A stretch of DNA of 60,000 bases from Adiantum capillus-veneris (GCA_014529385.2 CM043968.1:126549018-126609017), one strand, 5' to 3'; shown: positions 37,441 through 52,745, numbered from the stretch's first letter. The notes: generated by a model not told the origin, from the letters alone. Numbers and translations: made by a program.

Positions 37441-37905
37441 CATTAGGAAGAGGATGGGGTCTAGGAGGGCCTCTTTATTTGCCATGGGATTATGGAGGTG
37501 ATTACCATTTTGACAAATAGATGGATGCCATGTGTGCAAGAATGGTGGGTGTGGAAGAGAGGTATAAGAGTGGTCAAAGAATGCACTTTTTCCCCCAAAA
37601 AGAGAGGTGGACAACTTTATGATTTTTGGCCTTCCATAACTGTTTCATATGATCTCCGATCCGAGCAGAGATTATAGATTTGTAATCTACATGCCAAACT
37701 CTTTCCGTAGATATGTTACATTATATGGTTTTGCCCGTTAGATTTTAAATTTCATTTTGGGGGGGAATTTTGAATTCAAATAAACTAGCCATTTTGTCTA
37801 TTTGAATTCAAAAATTATCCTTTGATTGCTTTCTAAATAGTAGAGGTTTGACTCCCTTAAACTGCCAAATAAAGAGGCCCTCTTAGACCCCATTCTCTTC
37901 CTAAT
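37441..37905. mobile_element. MITE 1 with 41-bp terminal inverted repeats, inside the transposase exon
   Basis: The left end (CATTAGGAAGAGGATGGGGT...) and the reverse complement of the right end match over about 41 bp with two mismatches, down to the CCTCTTTATTTG segment. The element is 465 bp with no coding capacity and contains an internal hairpin around TTTGAATTCAAA. It interrupts the transposase frame between R-S-I-H and S-V-R-G-Y-S. The target duplication is not clear. A TA dinucleotide or a 3-bp PIF/Harbinger-type site are options. Confidence 0.85.
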
Positions 37906-38670
37906 GATGTATGGAGCGTGCATTAGGGATAGCTTCACAATCCCATCTATTCTCCCGGGACACTTCTCCAAGCTTGACCTCCCAAAACATACGCTCTACC
38001 TGCGTATGCTTGGAAGGGTAGTGAGCAATGGACCCATCAGACAAATGTTGGTGAAGAAATTACACAACATCAGTTGCACATTTGAGCGTAGCTCCATTGC
38101 TCCATCATGTTATCCTTTCCCGTGGCCACTTCCAAAGAAGTTCCACACCATCACTTTCCCTGTCAAAGAAGCATATCTACTAACAAAATAGAAAGGCCTT
38201 TTTGCCTTGAACTGCGATGCTGCCCCATCTGACCAAACCCAGAGCTGGTTAACATCCAAGCCTCTATCTTTTATCCATTGCCAAAGTAGCATAAAGCACT
38301 ATTGGACAAACAAAGTGTTGTGATTTTTATCATCAGAAATGAAAAAGTGCAAAGTCTTTTTTATCTCAGGTCCAACATGATAGTAGGTAATGTGTACAAA
38401 AATGGTGACCTGAATGGAATACGAATGCATTGACTGGATCTCATTCTGCTCCTTGAATGAATAATTCTCAGCAAAATCCACCACAGATACAACAACATCT
38501 TCAGAAAAATGCGTGATGCACGCTTTGAATTGTTCACCCTGCCATCGACACTCGAAGTCATGTTTGATGAAAAATTGGAAATATTTTTTGAATACCTATA
38601 GCAAATTAGCATTGATCATCTCCTTGCATAGAAGTTCCTTCCTTTTCTTCTTCTTTCCACCTTCACATTT

Positions 38671-38958
38671 GGGTGAAAGCATGTTAACCTGTCGCGCTTT
38701 TTGTGCTAGTTAGCAGTTTCAAGTTAGCACATCTTCAAAAAGTTGGGTGTCCGGTAAAATTTTTACAAATAATATCAAAAATTTTCGGAGGCTGTACATT
38801 TGGATTCCTTGTTTCGAGTGCTTTCTATTGATATATCATATGTCATAGATCTTGGAGATGTAGCTCAAGTTATTGTACTAGTTAGCATATGTCAGAATTG
38901 TGCTAGTTAGCATTGTCCGGGACATGAAAAAGCATGACAGGTTAACATGATTTCACCC
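38671..38958. mobile_element. MITE 2 (GGGTGAAA...TTTCACCC) inside the transposase exon
   Basis: A 288-bp element with terminal inverted repeats: GGGTGAAAGCATGTTAACCT at the left and its near-complement at the right. GCTAGTTAGCA motifs lie inside. ATTT flanks both sides (38667-38670 and 38959-38962). Removing the element and one ATTT rejoins the transposase reading frame, from V-E-T-G-K to a Lys-rich segment that leads into the V-D-F-A-E-N block. The insertion is therefore secondary. Confidence 0.88.
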
Positions 38959-39446
38959 ATTTTCCTGTTTCCACATTCTTAAATACTTTGACTTTGATGG
39001 TTCTTGCATCCTTTAGCAGCTCCCGTGGACAGCATACAAATTTCTCTACCCCACATTTTGTACATTGAACCCATGTGGCATTTTAGACCATGGTAGGTAG
39101 AGCCAGCTTGCTTGGGACACAATAGAGAATCTATAAGCTTTGAAATGATCTTCACATTGTACTTTGTAGCAACACATGTTCTTGCAAGTGATGAATCATT
39201 GCACACAGCGCATGCACATTTGCACAACCCACCATGCATTCCAAATGCTTGACTACACATATGATTCATAGCATCCTTCAAATATGAAATTTTCACATGG
39301 TAAATACAACAACATGTCAACCTATCCTTTAGCTTTCTCACAAAGTAGGGCTTCTCTGATTCAAAAGCACGAAGCTGGATTGCTACATCCGGATTGGCAT
39401 CCTTGAAACGTTGGTAGAGCTCAGCCCGCATTCCACAACAAGAAAG

Positions 39447-41604
39447 CTTGAATGACAAAGAAATCATGTGTCAAAGCTACCCATTAGCTATCAATAGTAA
39501 GCTGTAGCTATTAATAGCTATCAAAAGCTATGAAATAAAAATCACTAGCTATAAATATCTATAGAAAAAAGCTATCATTATCTATCAAACACCCATAAAG
39601 TAGAAATCACTAGCTATAAATAGCTATCAAAAGCTATCAAACAGCTACTAGTAGCTTTCGTATACAATCACTAACTATAAATTACCTTTCACCTAAAGCA
39701 AACACCTGATCATTCACTATCAATAGCTATCAGAGAGCTACCAATAGCTATCAAATGGCAGTTATCAAAATTAATAGCTATAACTAGCTATGAAATATCT
39801 AAGAACCGCTATCAATAGTTGAGAGGTAGCTATCACCAGCTATAAACAGCTATTAAAGATCTATCAATAGCTATCAAAGATCTACATAGCAATCACTAAA
39901 CACTAGCTATGAAATAGAAATCACCAGCTATGAAAAGCTATTATAGTTATCAAAGAGCTATTATTAGCTATCGAGTAGCAATCACTAGCGATAAAGTAGC
40001 CTTGGCTATGAAATAGCAAACACTAGCTATGAGATATCTATCAAAAAGCTATCAATAGCTATAAAACAAGCACTATCTATGAATAGGTGCCAATAGCTAG
40101 CTATCAATAGCTATCCAATAGCAATCAATAGCTATGAAACAACCACTAGCTGGGAAAAGCTATCAAAAAGTAGTTACCAAAGAGCTATTAATAGCTATCA
40201 AATAGTAGTTATGAACATCAATAGCTATCTCACAGCAATTATTATCTATAACATAGCTATCAAATAGTAAACACTAGCTATGAAATAGCTATCATTATCT
40301 ATTATAGTTATCAAAGAGCTGTTCTAGTAGCTATCGTGTAGCAATCACTAGCTATGTAATAGCTTTGGCTATGAAATAGAAGCAAACACTAGCTATGAGA
40401 TATGTATCAAATAGCTATCAATAGCTATGAAACAAGAAGCACTAGCTATGAACAGCTATCAATAGCTATCAAACAGCAATCACTAGCTACAAAATAGCTT
40501 TACCTAAAGAAAATAATTGATTATTAGCTATTGATAGCGATCACTAGCTATAAAATGGCAATCATCGTCTATGAAATATCTATTATTTAGCTATCAAATA
40601 CCAATAAATGGCTATAAAATAGCTATAAAATAGCAATAAATGGCTATAAAATAGCAATTGCTAGCTATGGATAGCTATCGGTAGCTATCAAAGAGCTACC
40701 AATAGCTATCAAATAGCAATTACTACATATAAAATATCTTTCAAATAGCAAACACTAGCTATGAAATAGCAATCACTAGCCATGAATAGCTATCAAATAG
40801 CTCTGACTAGCTATGAAATACCTCATCCTAAAGAAAATACTTGATTATTAGCTATCAATAATCATCACTAGCTATAGAATGTCATTGACTAGCTATAAAA
40901 TATCTATTGATTACCTATTAAAAAGCAAATTTTGGCTATGAAATAGCAATCACAAGCCATGAACATCTATCAATTGCTATCAAACAACTATCAAGAGATA
41001 TTTTATAAAAATCACTAGCTATAAAATAGTTTCACCTAAGGCAAATACCTAATCAATAGCTATTACACTACTGCTAATAACAGAATAGTTATTACTATCT
41101 ATCACTATCAACAAGTAGGTAATTACAAAAATAGTCATTATTGGCTATCAATATCAATACCAATCAGATAGCCTGGCAAAAGTTATGTAACAACACATAG
41201 CTACCGGTCAAACTTTGATGGCTATCAACTGGCCAATATAGTGAACAACTACGATATATATTTGACTAGTTATAAGATGGTACAACATAGCTAGTGGGTG
41301 GCTATGAAGTAAACTGCATTTGATAGCTATTAGTGTGGCAAGAGTTATCTATAAAGCACGGATATCTACCAGCCAAAATTTGACAGCTATTAACTAGCCA
41401 TTGCTAAAGAATAACTATAACGAACATCCATGAAACACATAATTGGTAGCAAAACAGATAGATAATGGTCAATAATTGGTAGCTAGACCCTGGAAATAGT
41501 TATGTAAGTAATTCAAATAGCTATGCAGTCGAAAAGCTTCTACCCGGCAAGAGTATCTAACAAATACAAAAAACCACTACATTGGCATACACTTTCTTCC
41601 ATAC
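39447..41604 (-). repeat. Intron array of degenerate TAGCTA repeats (right)
   Basis: A 2,158-bp intron of the transposase-like gene, with the donor at 41604 and the acceptor at 39447 on the minus strand. It is nearly filled with ATAGCTATCAATAGCTATGAAATAG-like units broken into chunks of at most a few tens of bases. Read on the minus strand it shows the same CATAGCTAGTG segment as the left array on the plus strand. Relative to the window the two arrays are therefore inverted. Confidence 0.9.
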
Positions 41605-42005
41605 CTGTGATACTTCCAATAAATGGATGGGATGTTCGATATACTCCTTCCGACCAATTCTCTTTCGACATATGTCTTTTTTGTTGGGGGATACACGAGT
41701 CTCAAGCATCCAAAAGTTGACTATTAGCTCCTTTACCTCTTTAGGTATGCGACTTTTTTGAAGACTCTGATGACATGTGGCAAAGGACAAAGTGGTCTTC
41801 TCAGTTTGTTGGAGTAGTCGATTCTTGGCTCCATACAAGTTCCTTCTATGAATAGAAAGTAGCTTGGAGACAACATTAACATTAAGACCTTGTGCCTCCT
41901 CTGGGCTTTTGAGTTCCGAAGCATCATCATGGTAGACCTCTTGAGGAACATCTCATCTTCAATTTGTGGCCTCTTCAAGTCTTGAAGTGTGTTCCGAATA
42001 TTTCC

Positions 42006-42041
42006 TATCAGTGTATCAGTGTATCAGTGTATCAGTGTATC
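42006..42041. repeat. 10-bp minisatellite inside transposase exon 2
   Basis: Three and a half perfect copies of TATCAGTGTA. They lie in the middle of the transposase frame, between I-Q-Q-I-H and G-N-I-R-N-T-L, and introduce stops there, so the expansion happened after loss of function. Confidence 0.85.
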
Positions 42042-42350
42042 CAGAATGACAAAGCATCAGTGTATCTGCTGAATCATCCGATTGAAGATGTCTTTCTTGG
42101 TGTCCATGTCCATTCCACTTGTGCTTTGAAGTACATATCGTGCAATCCCTTTCGCTATCTTTGCTCTTTTTTCATTCTCGACGATCTCTGCACAGCCCTG
42201 TGCCTTTTTTAAGTCTTCTATTCCTTCGGCTGCTTCATTCCCTTCTCTTTCAACACCCAAACCTACATCCGCTCTTCTCTTCAATCGGGCTCTTTGTTCT
42301 CTCTTGCGGAAAGCTTCATATTCCCTGATCACCATTGCCTGCTTCAAGTC

Positions 42351-43064
42351 CTGGAATGAACCCACCATAAAAAACATAACACAGTGACTTATTTACAATC
42401 ATCAGCTAAGCTACAAGGAGCTTTAGATAGTGTAGTCATAATCAAAAAGAGACTTTAGGGCAACAGCCCACCAAGGCATCTTCAAATTCACAGAAAAAAG
42501 TGATGCAAAAGCAAGTAGGAACCCAAAAAATGTTCGGATGAAATAATGAGCTATCATGACATAAATAGCAGGTATTGCCAAGATCAAATCATGACGGGGA
42601 ATCCAGGGAAATGGGAACCCCGAACAGAGAAACTGACATCTAAAGAATTCTCACTTCTATAACTATTTGTGTCATTTCATTGTGTTGATGTCATGAATGT
42701 TGCTCTAGACCACCATGTGGTGTTCTATGCGTACTATCTACATTGAGTGCCTCCTTCCCAGCAATACAATACAATGTAACAACCGTAGATAAATTAAAGA
42801 CAATCATAATATCCTTGGTCATGGAGATAATAACCACCAATTGTGTCACTAACCATATGTACATACCTCCCCAGATTTTACAATACAAGGCAACAACTGT
42901 GAATAAATTAGAGACTACAGATCGTGTGACTGACCATATGTACATATCTCCTCGAATTCTGCCCTCACTCCCACCCCAAACATAACAAGTGCATTTAAAA
43001 CAAACCCGCCCAAAGCACAGCAGTTGAAAAGAGAGGGAGGGAAACAGATATAATGGCAAGGCAC
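42351..43064 (-). other. Transposase intron 1
   Basis: A 714-bp interval between a GTGCCT donor after E-D-K-E-Q and an ATTCCAG acceptor before D-L-K-Q-A-M. It holds a short imperfect duplication (ACCATATGTACATA..CTCC..ATT) at about 42850 and 42936, and no other recognisable feature. Confidence 0.55.
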
Positions 43065-43106
43065 CTGCTCCTTATCCTCCCCTTCCAAAGATGCAAGTTC
43101 CACCAT

Positions 43107-43177
43107 GAGTTCTACTCACCTACAAAGCAGAAGAAAGACGCTTGGAGAGAGTGAGAGAGCAATACAGAAAGAGCTGC

Positions 43178-43208
<31 letters not shown>

Positions 43209-43490
43209 GAGAGAGAGCAATGTTCCATAGCTGTGAGAACACAGACGCTGCAGAGTGCGGGATGGTCGTTACGTCACCACGTTCAAAAAATTCACTTGCC
43301 ATAATGAATTTGTACTTCGTGAGTCTGACCACGTATAAAAAATAGTAGTCCCAAAAAATAGATTTTAATGTTTCAAAGGACGAGAATTACTAGCTTCATC
43401 ACTCTCCTAAAAGTGATGTCCCAGACACAGATATTGTGTCCACCCACTCATGCTTCCACCCCTGAGCTAAGAATGCAAAAATCCAGTTCT
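43107..43490 (-). promoter_or_regulatory. Presumed 5' region of the transposase gene
   Basis: The 380 bp upstream of the ATG at 43106 contains a GA-rich tract (43181-43218; CT-rich on the coding strand), a common plant core-promoter or 5'-leader composition. The right end of the transposon should lie near 43480-43490. A 35-bp duplication containing CCCCTGAGCTAAGAATGC sits at about 43459-43545, at or near that junction. No certain TATA box was found. Confidence 0.4.
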
Positions 43491-44360
43491 GCAGTGCGAA
43501 AGACAACGACCCCTGAGCTAAGAATGCAAAAATCCAGTTCTGCAGAGCCTAAGTGGTCTCGACCTCTACACCTAGGGTTCCCCACTGTTTTTTTATCCAG
43601 CCTCGTAGTATATCAACAGGAGGTCGCGGACCAGCTAGAATCCCTATCAGAACTCTATTCTCCAGATCATTTTGTGTTTTACGGATTTGAACGGAATGTA
43701 AGAAGACAACAGGCTTACCTCCTGTAGTCTATTGATGGCCTGTTGGAGCAAGGCTTCCGCCTCGTGAATGTTGATCGTCTCTGGTAGGTTGAGGGGCGGA
43801 TGCAACAGCAGAGCCTTCAACACTCCCAACAGATCCCCGGTTGGTGCGCAGGAAGGGGAGGGTTGCGTGAAGAACCCGGCCTCATGGCGAATATTTGTCA
43901 CTGTCTCCAGGCGGTCTATGCTATTAGGAGGTAGCACAAACTTAGAGAACAGTCCTTCAGACTGGTGGAGACAATGCAGATGATGCAGTGCGCTTGGGCC
44001 GACTGCATGCAGAAGGGGGTGGGAGTTTTTGTGAACGAGGGTGATAAGGTAATGCTCCCGAGGCCCAGATGTTAGGCACCCTATTGTTCTTAGAGAGGGT
44101 GAGGTGACCTGGGAGGTCATCTCATCTAGCCGGGAGTGGGCAGTTAATGAGGCGCGGTAGACCCTGGGTGGGTGCTGCTAGAGCCTACACCATCACCAGG
44201 GTTTTTTCTTCATCAGATGGATGAGAGGCAGGCAAGATTTTCCACACACACGTTAGCTTCCCCTTCCTCCTTGAAGGCTTGATGCCATTCCTCGCCCAAC
44301 CTGCCCTTTCTCCTCTCATCCTCACTTTACTCTTCTCATTTTGAAACTCTCATCATTTAA
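43491..44360 (-). mobile_element. L1-type LINE, 5' part (ORF1 N-terminus)
   Basis: On the minus strand an open frame at 44120-43647, followed after a frameshift by a DUF4283-like segment (R-P-P-V-D-I-L-R-G-W-I-K-K-Q-W-G) at about 43640-43560, fits the N-terminal half of a plant LINE ORF1. Its natural continuation, the second half of the domain, is at 29970. The 5' end of the LINE abuts CTAGGAGTG at 44361-44369, the partner of the duplication at 25042-25050. Confidence 0.72.
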
Positions 44361-44402
44361 CTAGGAGTGTATTGAGGCGTACTAATAAAGAAATGCACTT
44401 TG
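44361..44402. repeat. Remainder of the 66-bp tandem unit at the LINE target (right part)
   Basis: Starts with the target-duplication copy CTAGGAGTG and continues TATTGAGGCGTACTAATAAA. It matches 24982-25016 with one mismatch in the visible part. Confidence 0.85.
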
Positions 44403-49066
<4,664 letters not shown>

Positions 49067-49165
49067 CCATCCACCTTGAAGCTCATCCGGTTTGCTTCGA
49101 AAGCTGCAGGCTGCAAACCACTACTCTCTAGTGTTGCCCTCGTTGTCAACATGTCATACTCCATC
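49067..49165. repeat. 94-bp tandem duplication at the Copia C target (left part)
   Basis: A 94-bp unit starts CCATCCACCTTGAAGCTCAT at 49067. A second copy begins at 49161 and is interrupted after CCATC by Copia C. It resumes at 54645 and runs to about 54720. Confidence 0.88.
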
Positions 49166-49355
49166 TGAAGGAGTACGAGCGGAAGTGCGATGCAAGAGAG
49201 TGCAAGAAGAAGAGCACGACGATAAGGTGAACTCGCTCTACTGTAATGTGTAGAGCATAGTGAGTTCTTATTAGGTTTTTACAAAAGAATATGTGTACAT
49301 ACTTGGCGGCCCGCCCACTTACCTGGGCGACCACATTGGGCTTTATACCCCAACA
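49166..49355 (-). repeat. Copia C 3' LTR
   Basis: 190 bp, TGTTGGGG...CCTTCA on the minus strand. Just inside the element, on the minus strand, lies a purine-rich GGACTTTAAGTGGGAGGT tract that serves as the polypurine tract. Confidence 0.95.
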
Positions 49356-49439
49356 ACCTCCCACTTAAAGTCCAATGTAGTACTTTTAAGTGTGAGAGAA
49401 GCTACTATACAAGCTAATATACAAGAGATGTAGAGAAGT

Positions 49440-50508
49440 GATGTACTACCCTACACCTAACTGCTTGCGAAAATGCGCAAAGCTCTCTGAGGGAAGTCCT
49501 TTTGTAAGTAGATCAGCAAGATTTTCTGTGGTGTGAACTTTGACAAGCTGAAGTTGCTTATCCTCGAGCATTTCCCTGATGAAATGATACTTCACATCCA
49601 CATGCTTTGTCTTTGAGTGATAAACTGGATTGCGAGCCAATTGTATAGCACTTTGACTATCACAATATAACACAGGCATCTCTTCTTTGATTCCCAAATC
49701 TGTTACTAGTCGATTAAGCCAAATTGATTCTTTGCATGCCTCTGATGCTGCAACATATTCAGCCTCTGTAGTAGACTAAGTAACACAATCTTGTAATCTA
49801 GAACGCCATGATACTGCTCTACCAGCCAATGTAAAGACATACCCTGACGTAGACCTTCGGTTGTCTAAGTCACCTGCATAATCTGAGTCTGTAAAACCCT
49901 TTACACTTAGCTCCTGACTCCCATAGCATATACGCATACTCTTTGTAGCTTTCAGGTATCTCAATATTCCTTTCACTGCCTCCCAATGTTTCTTGCCTGG
50001 GTTTGACATGTATCGACTTACTACTCCCATTGCAAATGCAATGTCTGGGCGAGTAGCAATCATTGCATACATCAAACTACCCACTGCAGACGTATATGGA
50101 ATCTTATCCATTTCAGCCTATTCTTCCTCAGACACAAAACAATATTGTTTGCTAAGTTTCACATATGGTGGCAATGGAACACTCAGTGCCTTTCCCTTCT
50201 CCATATTGAGACGTTGCAAAACCTTGTCAATATACTCTGTTTGAGATAACCAAATCAACTTCTTTGATCTGTCTCTCTCAATGCGCATACCAAGTATATG
50301 ACTTGCCTCACCCATGTCTTTCATATCAAACGATTTTGCCATCTTTTACTTCAAAGCTGAAATTTCTTCCAAGTGCTTGCCAACAATCAACATGTCATTC
50401 ACATACAAAATAAGGATCAGCCAACTGCCATCCTTAGCCTTCTTTGTGTATAGACAGTGATCGAACTCACTACGTTTGTAGCCTTGAGAAAGCATAAAGT
50501 TGTGGAAT
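49440..50508 (-). pseudogene. Copia C pol C-terminal part: end of RT and RNase H
   Basis: Open pieces at 50508-50345, 50342-50118, 50111-49776 and 49697-49446 share the Copia RT/RNase H order: M-K-D-M-G, V-G-S-L-M-Y-A-M, then D-S-Q-S-A-I-Q-L-A. The catalytic box near 50390-50401 reads Y-V-N-D instead of Y-V-D-D, which would abolish reverse transcription. A stop falls at 49776-49778 just before the expected S-T-T-E-A-E-Y region, and others lie at 50121 and 50345. Confidence 0.88.
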
Positions 50509-52745
50509 TTATGGTACCATGCCCTCGGTGATTGTTTTAAGCCATAAAGACTTTAACAACTGGCATACCCAATCTTCCTTACCTTTCTCAACAAACCCTT
50601 CTGGCTGCTGCATGTAAATTTTCACATCTAAATCACCATGCAAGAACGCTCTCTTGACATCCATTTGGTGCAATACCAAATCTAATATGGCAACCAATGC
50701 AAGAAAGCATCTCAATGTAGTCATCTTGACCACCGGAGAGAAGACTTCATCAAAGTCAATGCCTTGTTCTTGCTTAAAGCCCTTGGCAACAAGCCTTGCT
50801 TTGTACTTTGGCTGACTATCATGAGCAGTGATCTTATACCTGTAAACCCATTTACAAGGTAGAGCCTTTTTGGCCTGTGGTAATTTAACTAGCTTCCATG
50901 TCTTGTTTTTATGCAGAGCTGTCATCTCTGACTGCATGGCCAATCGCCAATTCCCGGAGTCCTTCATTTGCACTGCTTCCTTGTAACATGAAGGCTCATT
51001 GCAATCAGTCAACATGACATAGTTCATAGATGGAACAAACCTATCAGGAGGTCGCGTGACACGTTCAGATCTACGCACAATAGGTGGCTCAGGCTCAGCC
51101 ACAACCTGTGGTTCCACTCTATCCTGTCCTTGCTCCTCTTGAGCCCTGACATTTTGTCTTGCACGTGCAGGTCCATCTTCTTGGAAGACAACTCTTCTAA
51201 TCTCCTCAACCCTCTCTGGTTTAGAATGATATTTGGATTCATTAAAGTGAACATCATTGCTGCGGACAACCTTTCTGGATTCGGGATCCCAAAGTCTGTA
51301 CCCCATCTCACCAGAATTACCATAGCCTAGAAAGATGCACTTTCTACTCTTTGGCTCAAGTTTGTTCCTAAATTCCTTTGGAACGTGAGTATATGCCTCA
51401 CAGCCAAAGACTCTGAGATGCTTGTATGAGGGCATTTTGCCTGACCATACCATCTCTGGCACTGAATCCTTCTGCAAAACCTTGCTAGGAGATCTATTTA
51501 CAAGATGAACAGCTGTTGATACAGCTTCAGCCCAAAACCCATTTGGCAAATGTGCATTAGACAACATACTTCTGACCTTCTCTTGTATGGTCCTATTCAT
51601 CCTCTCAGCAACACCATTTTGAGGAGGATTGTAAGGAGCAATAAGTTCACGTTTTATACCTTTTGACTCACAAAAGTCCTGAAAGGCCTTTGAAACATAC
51701 TCTCCACCATTGTCAGTGCGTAAGCATTTAAGCTTCAAGTTGCCACTCTGATTCTCCACAAGTGTCACAAACGTTTTGAAAACACTAAACGCTTCAACCT
51801 TGTGCTTGAGAAAGTAAACCCATACTTTCCTCGAGTAATCATCTATAAATGTCATAAAGTAAGAAGCTCCCCCTAGAGATAGGTTAGGCATAGGTCCACA
51901 CAAATCACTATGAACAAGTGCCAACTGTGTATCTCTTCTACTGCTTCCATGCTTATGTGGCTGCTGTGTTTGCTTACCATACAGACAATGTTCACAGAAT
52001 TCAAAATCATTAAATGAAAAGCCAGGCAAATAACCAGAAAGAGACAAGATTTCCATTCCCTTCTTGGACGTATGTCCTAACCGGCTATGCCACAAAGAAA
52101 CGTTCGGCTGCTCGGTTACATTGATTACATTTTTAGAGACATTTGATACATAAATCATGTAAAGTCCTCCAGACTTTACTCCATGTGCTACTGTCATAGA
52201 ACCCTTGGATATCTTCCACATGTTCTGTCCAAAAGTGGTGACGTAGCCAGCATCATCAAGTAAACCTGTGTTGATCAAGCTCTTTGTAATTGCGGGAACA
52301 TGTCTCACATTCTTCAGCGTGAAAGAAGAGCCATTCTGAAACTTCAATTGAACATCTCCAACACCTAAGATCTCACATGTCTGCCTATTGCCTAGCCGAA
52401 CATGATCTTTAGTGGTCACATAAGAGGTAAACCACTCCTTGTTTTGAGACACATGAAGTGATGCCCCTGAGTCTATAATCCAGTCACTCAGTGCATTTCC
52501 ATCAGATGCTGTAAGAAGAGCTGAGTCCATTGTATTCTTCAAGAAGTAGATGTCTCCTGACACTAGACTGTCATCCTCTGCAACAGTGTTTGTCACATTT
52601 ATTTCTTGAATCTTCATTGAGGACTTGTTCTTCTCACCATGGTCTTCAGCTTTCTCTTTGCCTTTTTCTGCTTTCCATTCTCTGCAGTCTCTTTTCATGT
52701 GACCCTTCTTGCCACAATGGTAGCATTCTATGTCACTCTTGCCTT
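50509..52745 (-). pseudogene. Copia C pol: protease, integrase, RT N-terminal part
   Basis: The 729-codon open frame is the longest coding stretch in the window. From the N-terminus it has the end of a gag zinc knuckle (C-Y-H-C-G-K-K-G-H-M-K-R-D-C) and the protease D-W-I-I-D-S-G-A-S. The integrase follows, with H..H and C-E-H-C zinc residues, H-S-D-L-C-G-P, D-N-G-G-E-Y and P-P-Q-N-G-V-A-E-R-M. The first RT blocks (V-V-K-M-T-T-L-R) come next, up to a stop at 50509. Compared with the family, a frameshift near 50540 ends the frame early. Confidence 0.92.

Larger units (their letters stand above)
36871..43106 (-). pseudogene. DDE-like transposase gene, three exons, broken by two MITEs
   Basis: Model on the minus strand: exon 1 43106-43065 (ATG at 43106), exon 2 42350-41605, exon 3 39446-36871, all with GT-AG borders that keep frame. 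The order is a basic Arg/Lys-rich N-terminus and a block R-V-S-P-N-K-K-D-I-C-R-K-R. A Cys-rich zinc-binding region (39380-39000, C-C-C-I-Y-H and C-K-C-A-C-A-V-C) follows. After it come V-D-F-A-E-N-Y near 38478, W-S-D-G-A-A-S-Q-F-K near 38230 and G-S-G-H-G-K-G near 38120. The C-terminus reads E-E-G-N-E-E-G-V-D-F-Y. I recognise this as a widespread transposase-related family whose spaced Asp residues suggest a DDE-type nuclease, but I do not know an accepted superfamily name. Frameshifts near 41870, 39030 and 38100, stops, and MITEs at 38671 and 37441 inactivate it. Confidence 0.75.
29976..43490. mobile_element. Large two-gene DNA-transposon-like insertion (ends approximate)
   Basis: This 13.5-kb block separates the two halves of the LINE ORF1 and is therefore an insertion. 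It contains two convergent genes, a plus-strand gene with an FCP1-type phosphatase domain and a minus-strand transposase-like gene, each with introns. The two large introns (31898-33919 and 39447-41604) are filled with TAGCTA-type repeats in mutually inverted orientation. They sit about 1.9 kb from the two ends. CT/GA-rich tracts flank both 5' ends. I searched by eye for terminal inverted repeats and a target duplication and found none that I trust. The limits are set by LINE homology and may be off by tens of bases. The family name is not known to me. Confidence 0.7.

Noticed and set aside
43142-43345. Arg-Glu repeat protein
   Set aside because: This is the translation of the GA tract in the transposase 5' region.
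29976-43490. Terminal inverted repeats from the CCTTTGAAA motif near 29930 and 43370
   Set aside because: Only about nine bases agree and the positions do not fit the LINE junctions, so this was judged chance similarity.
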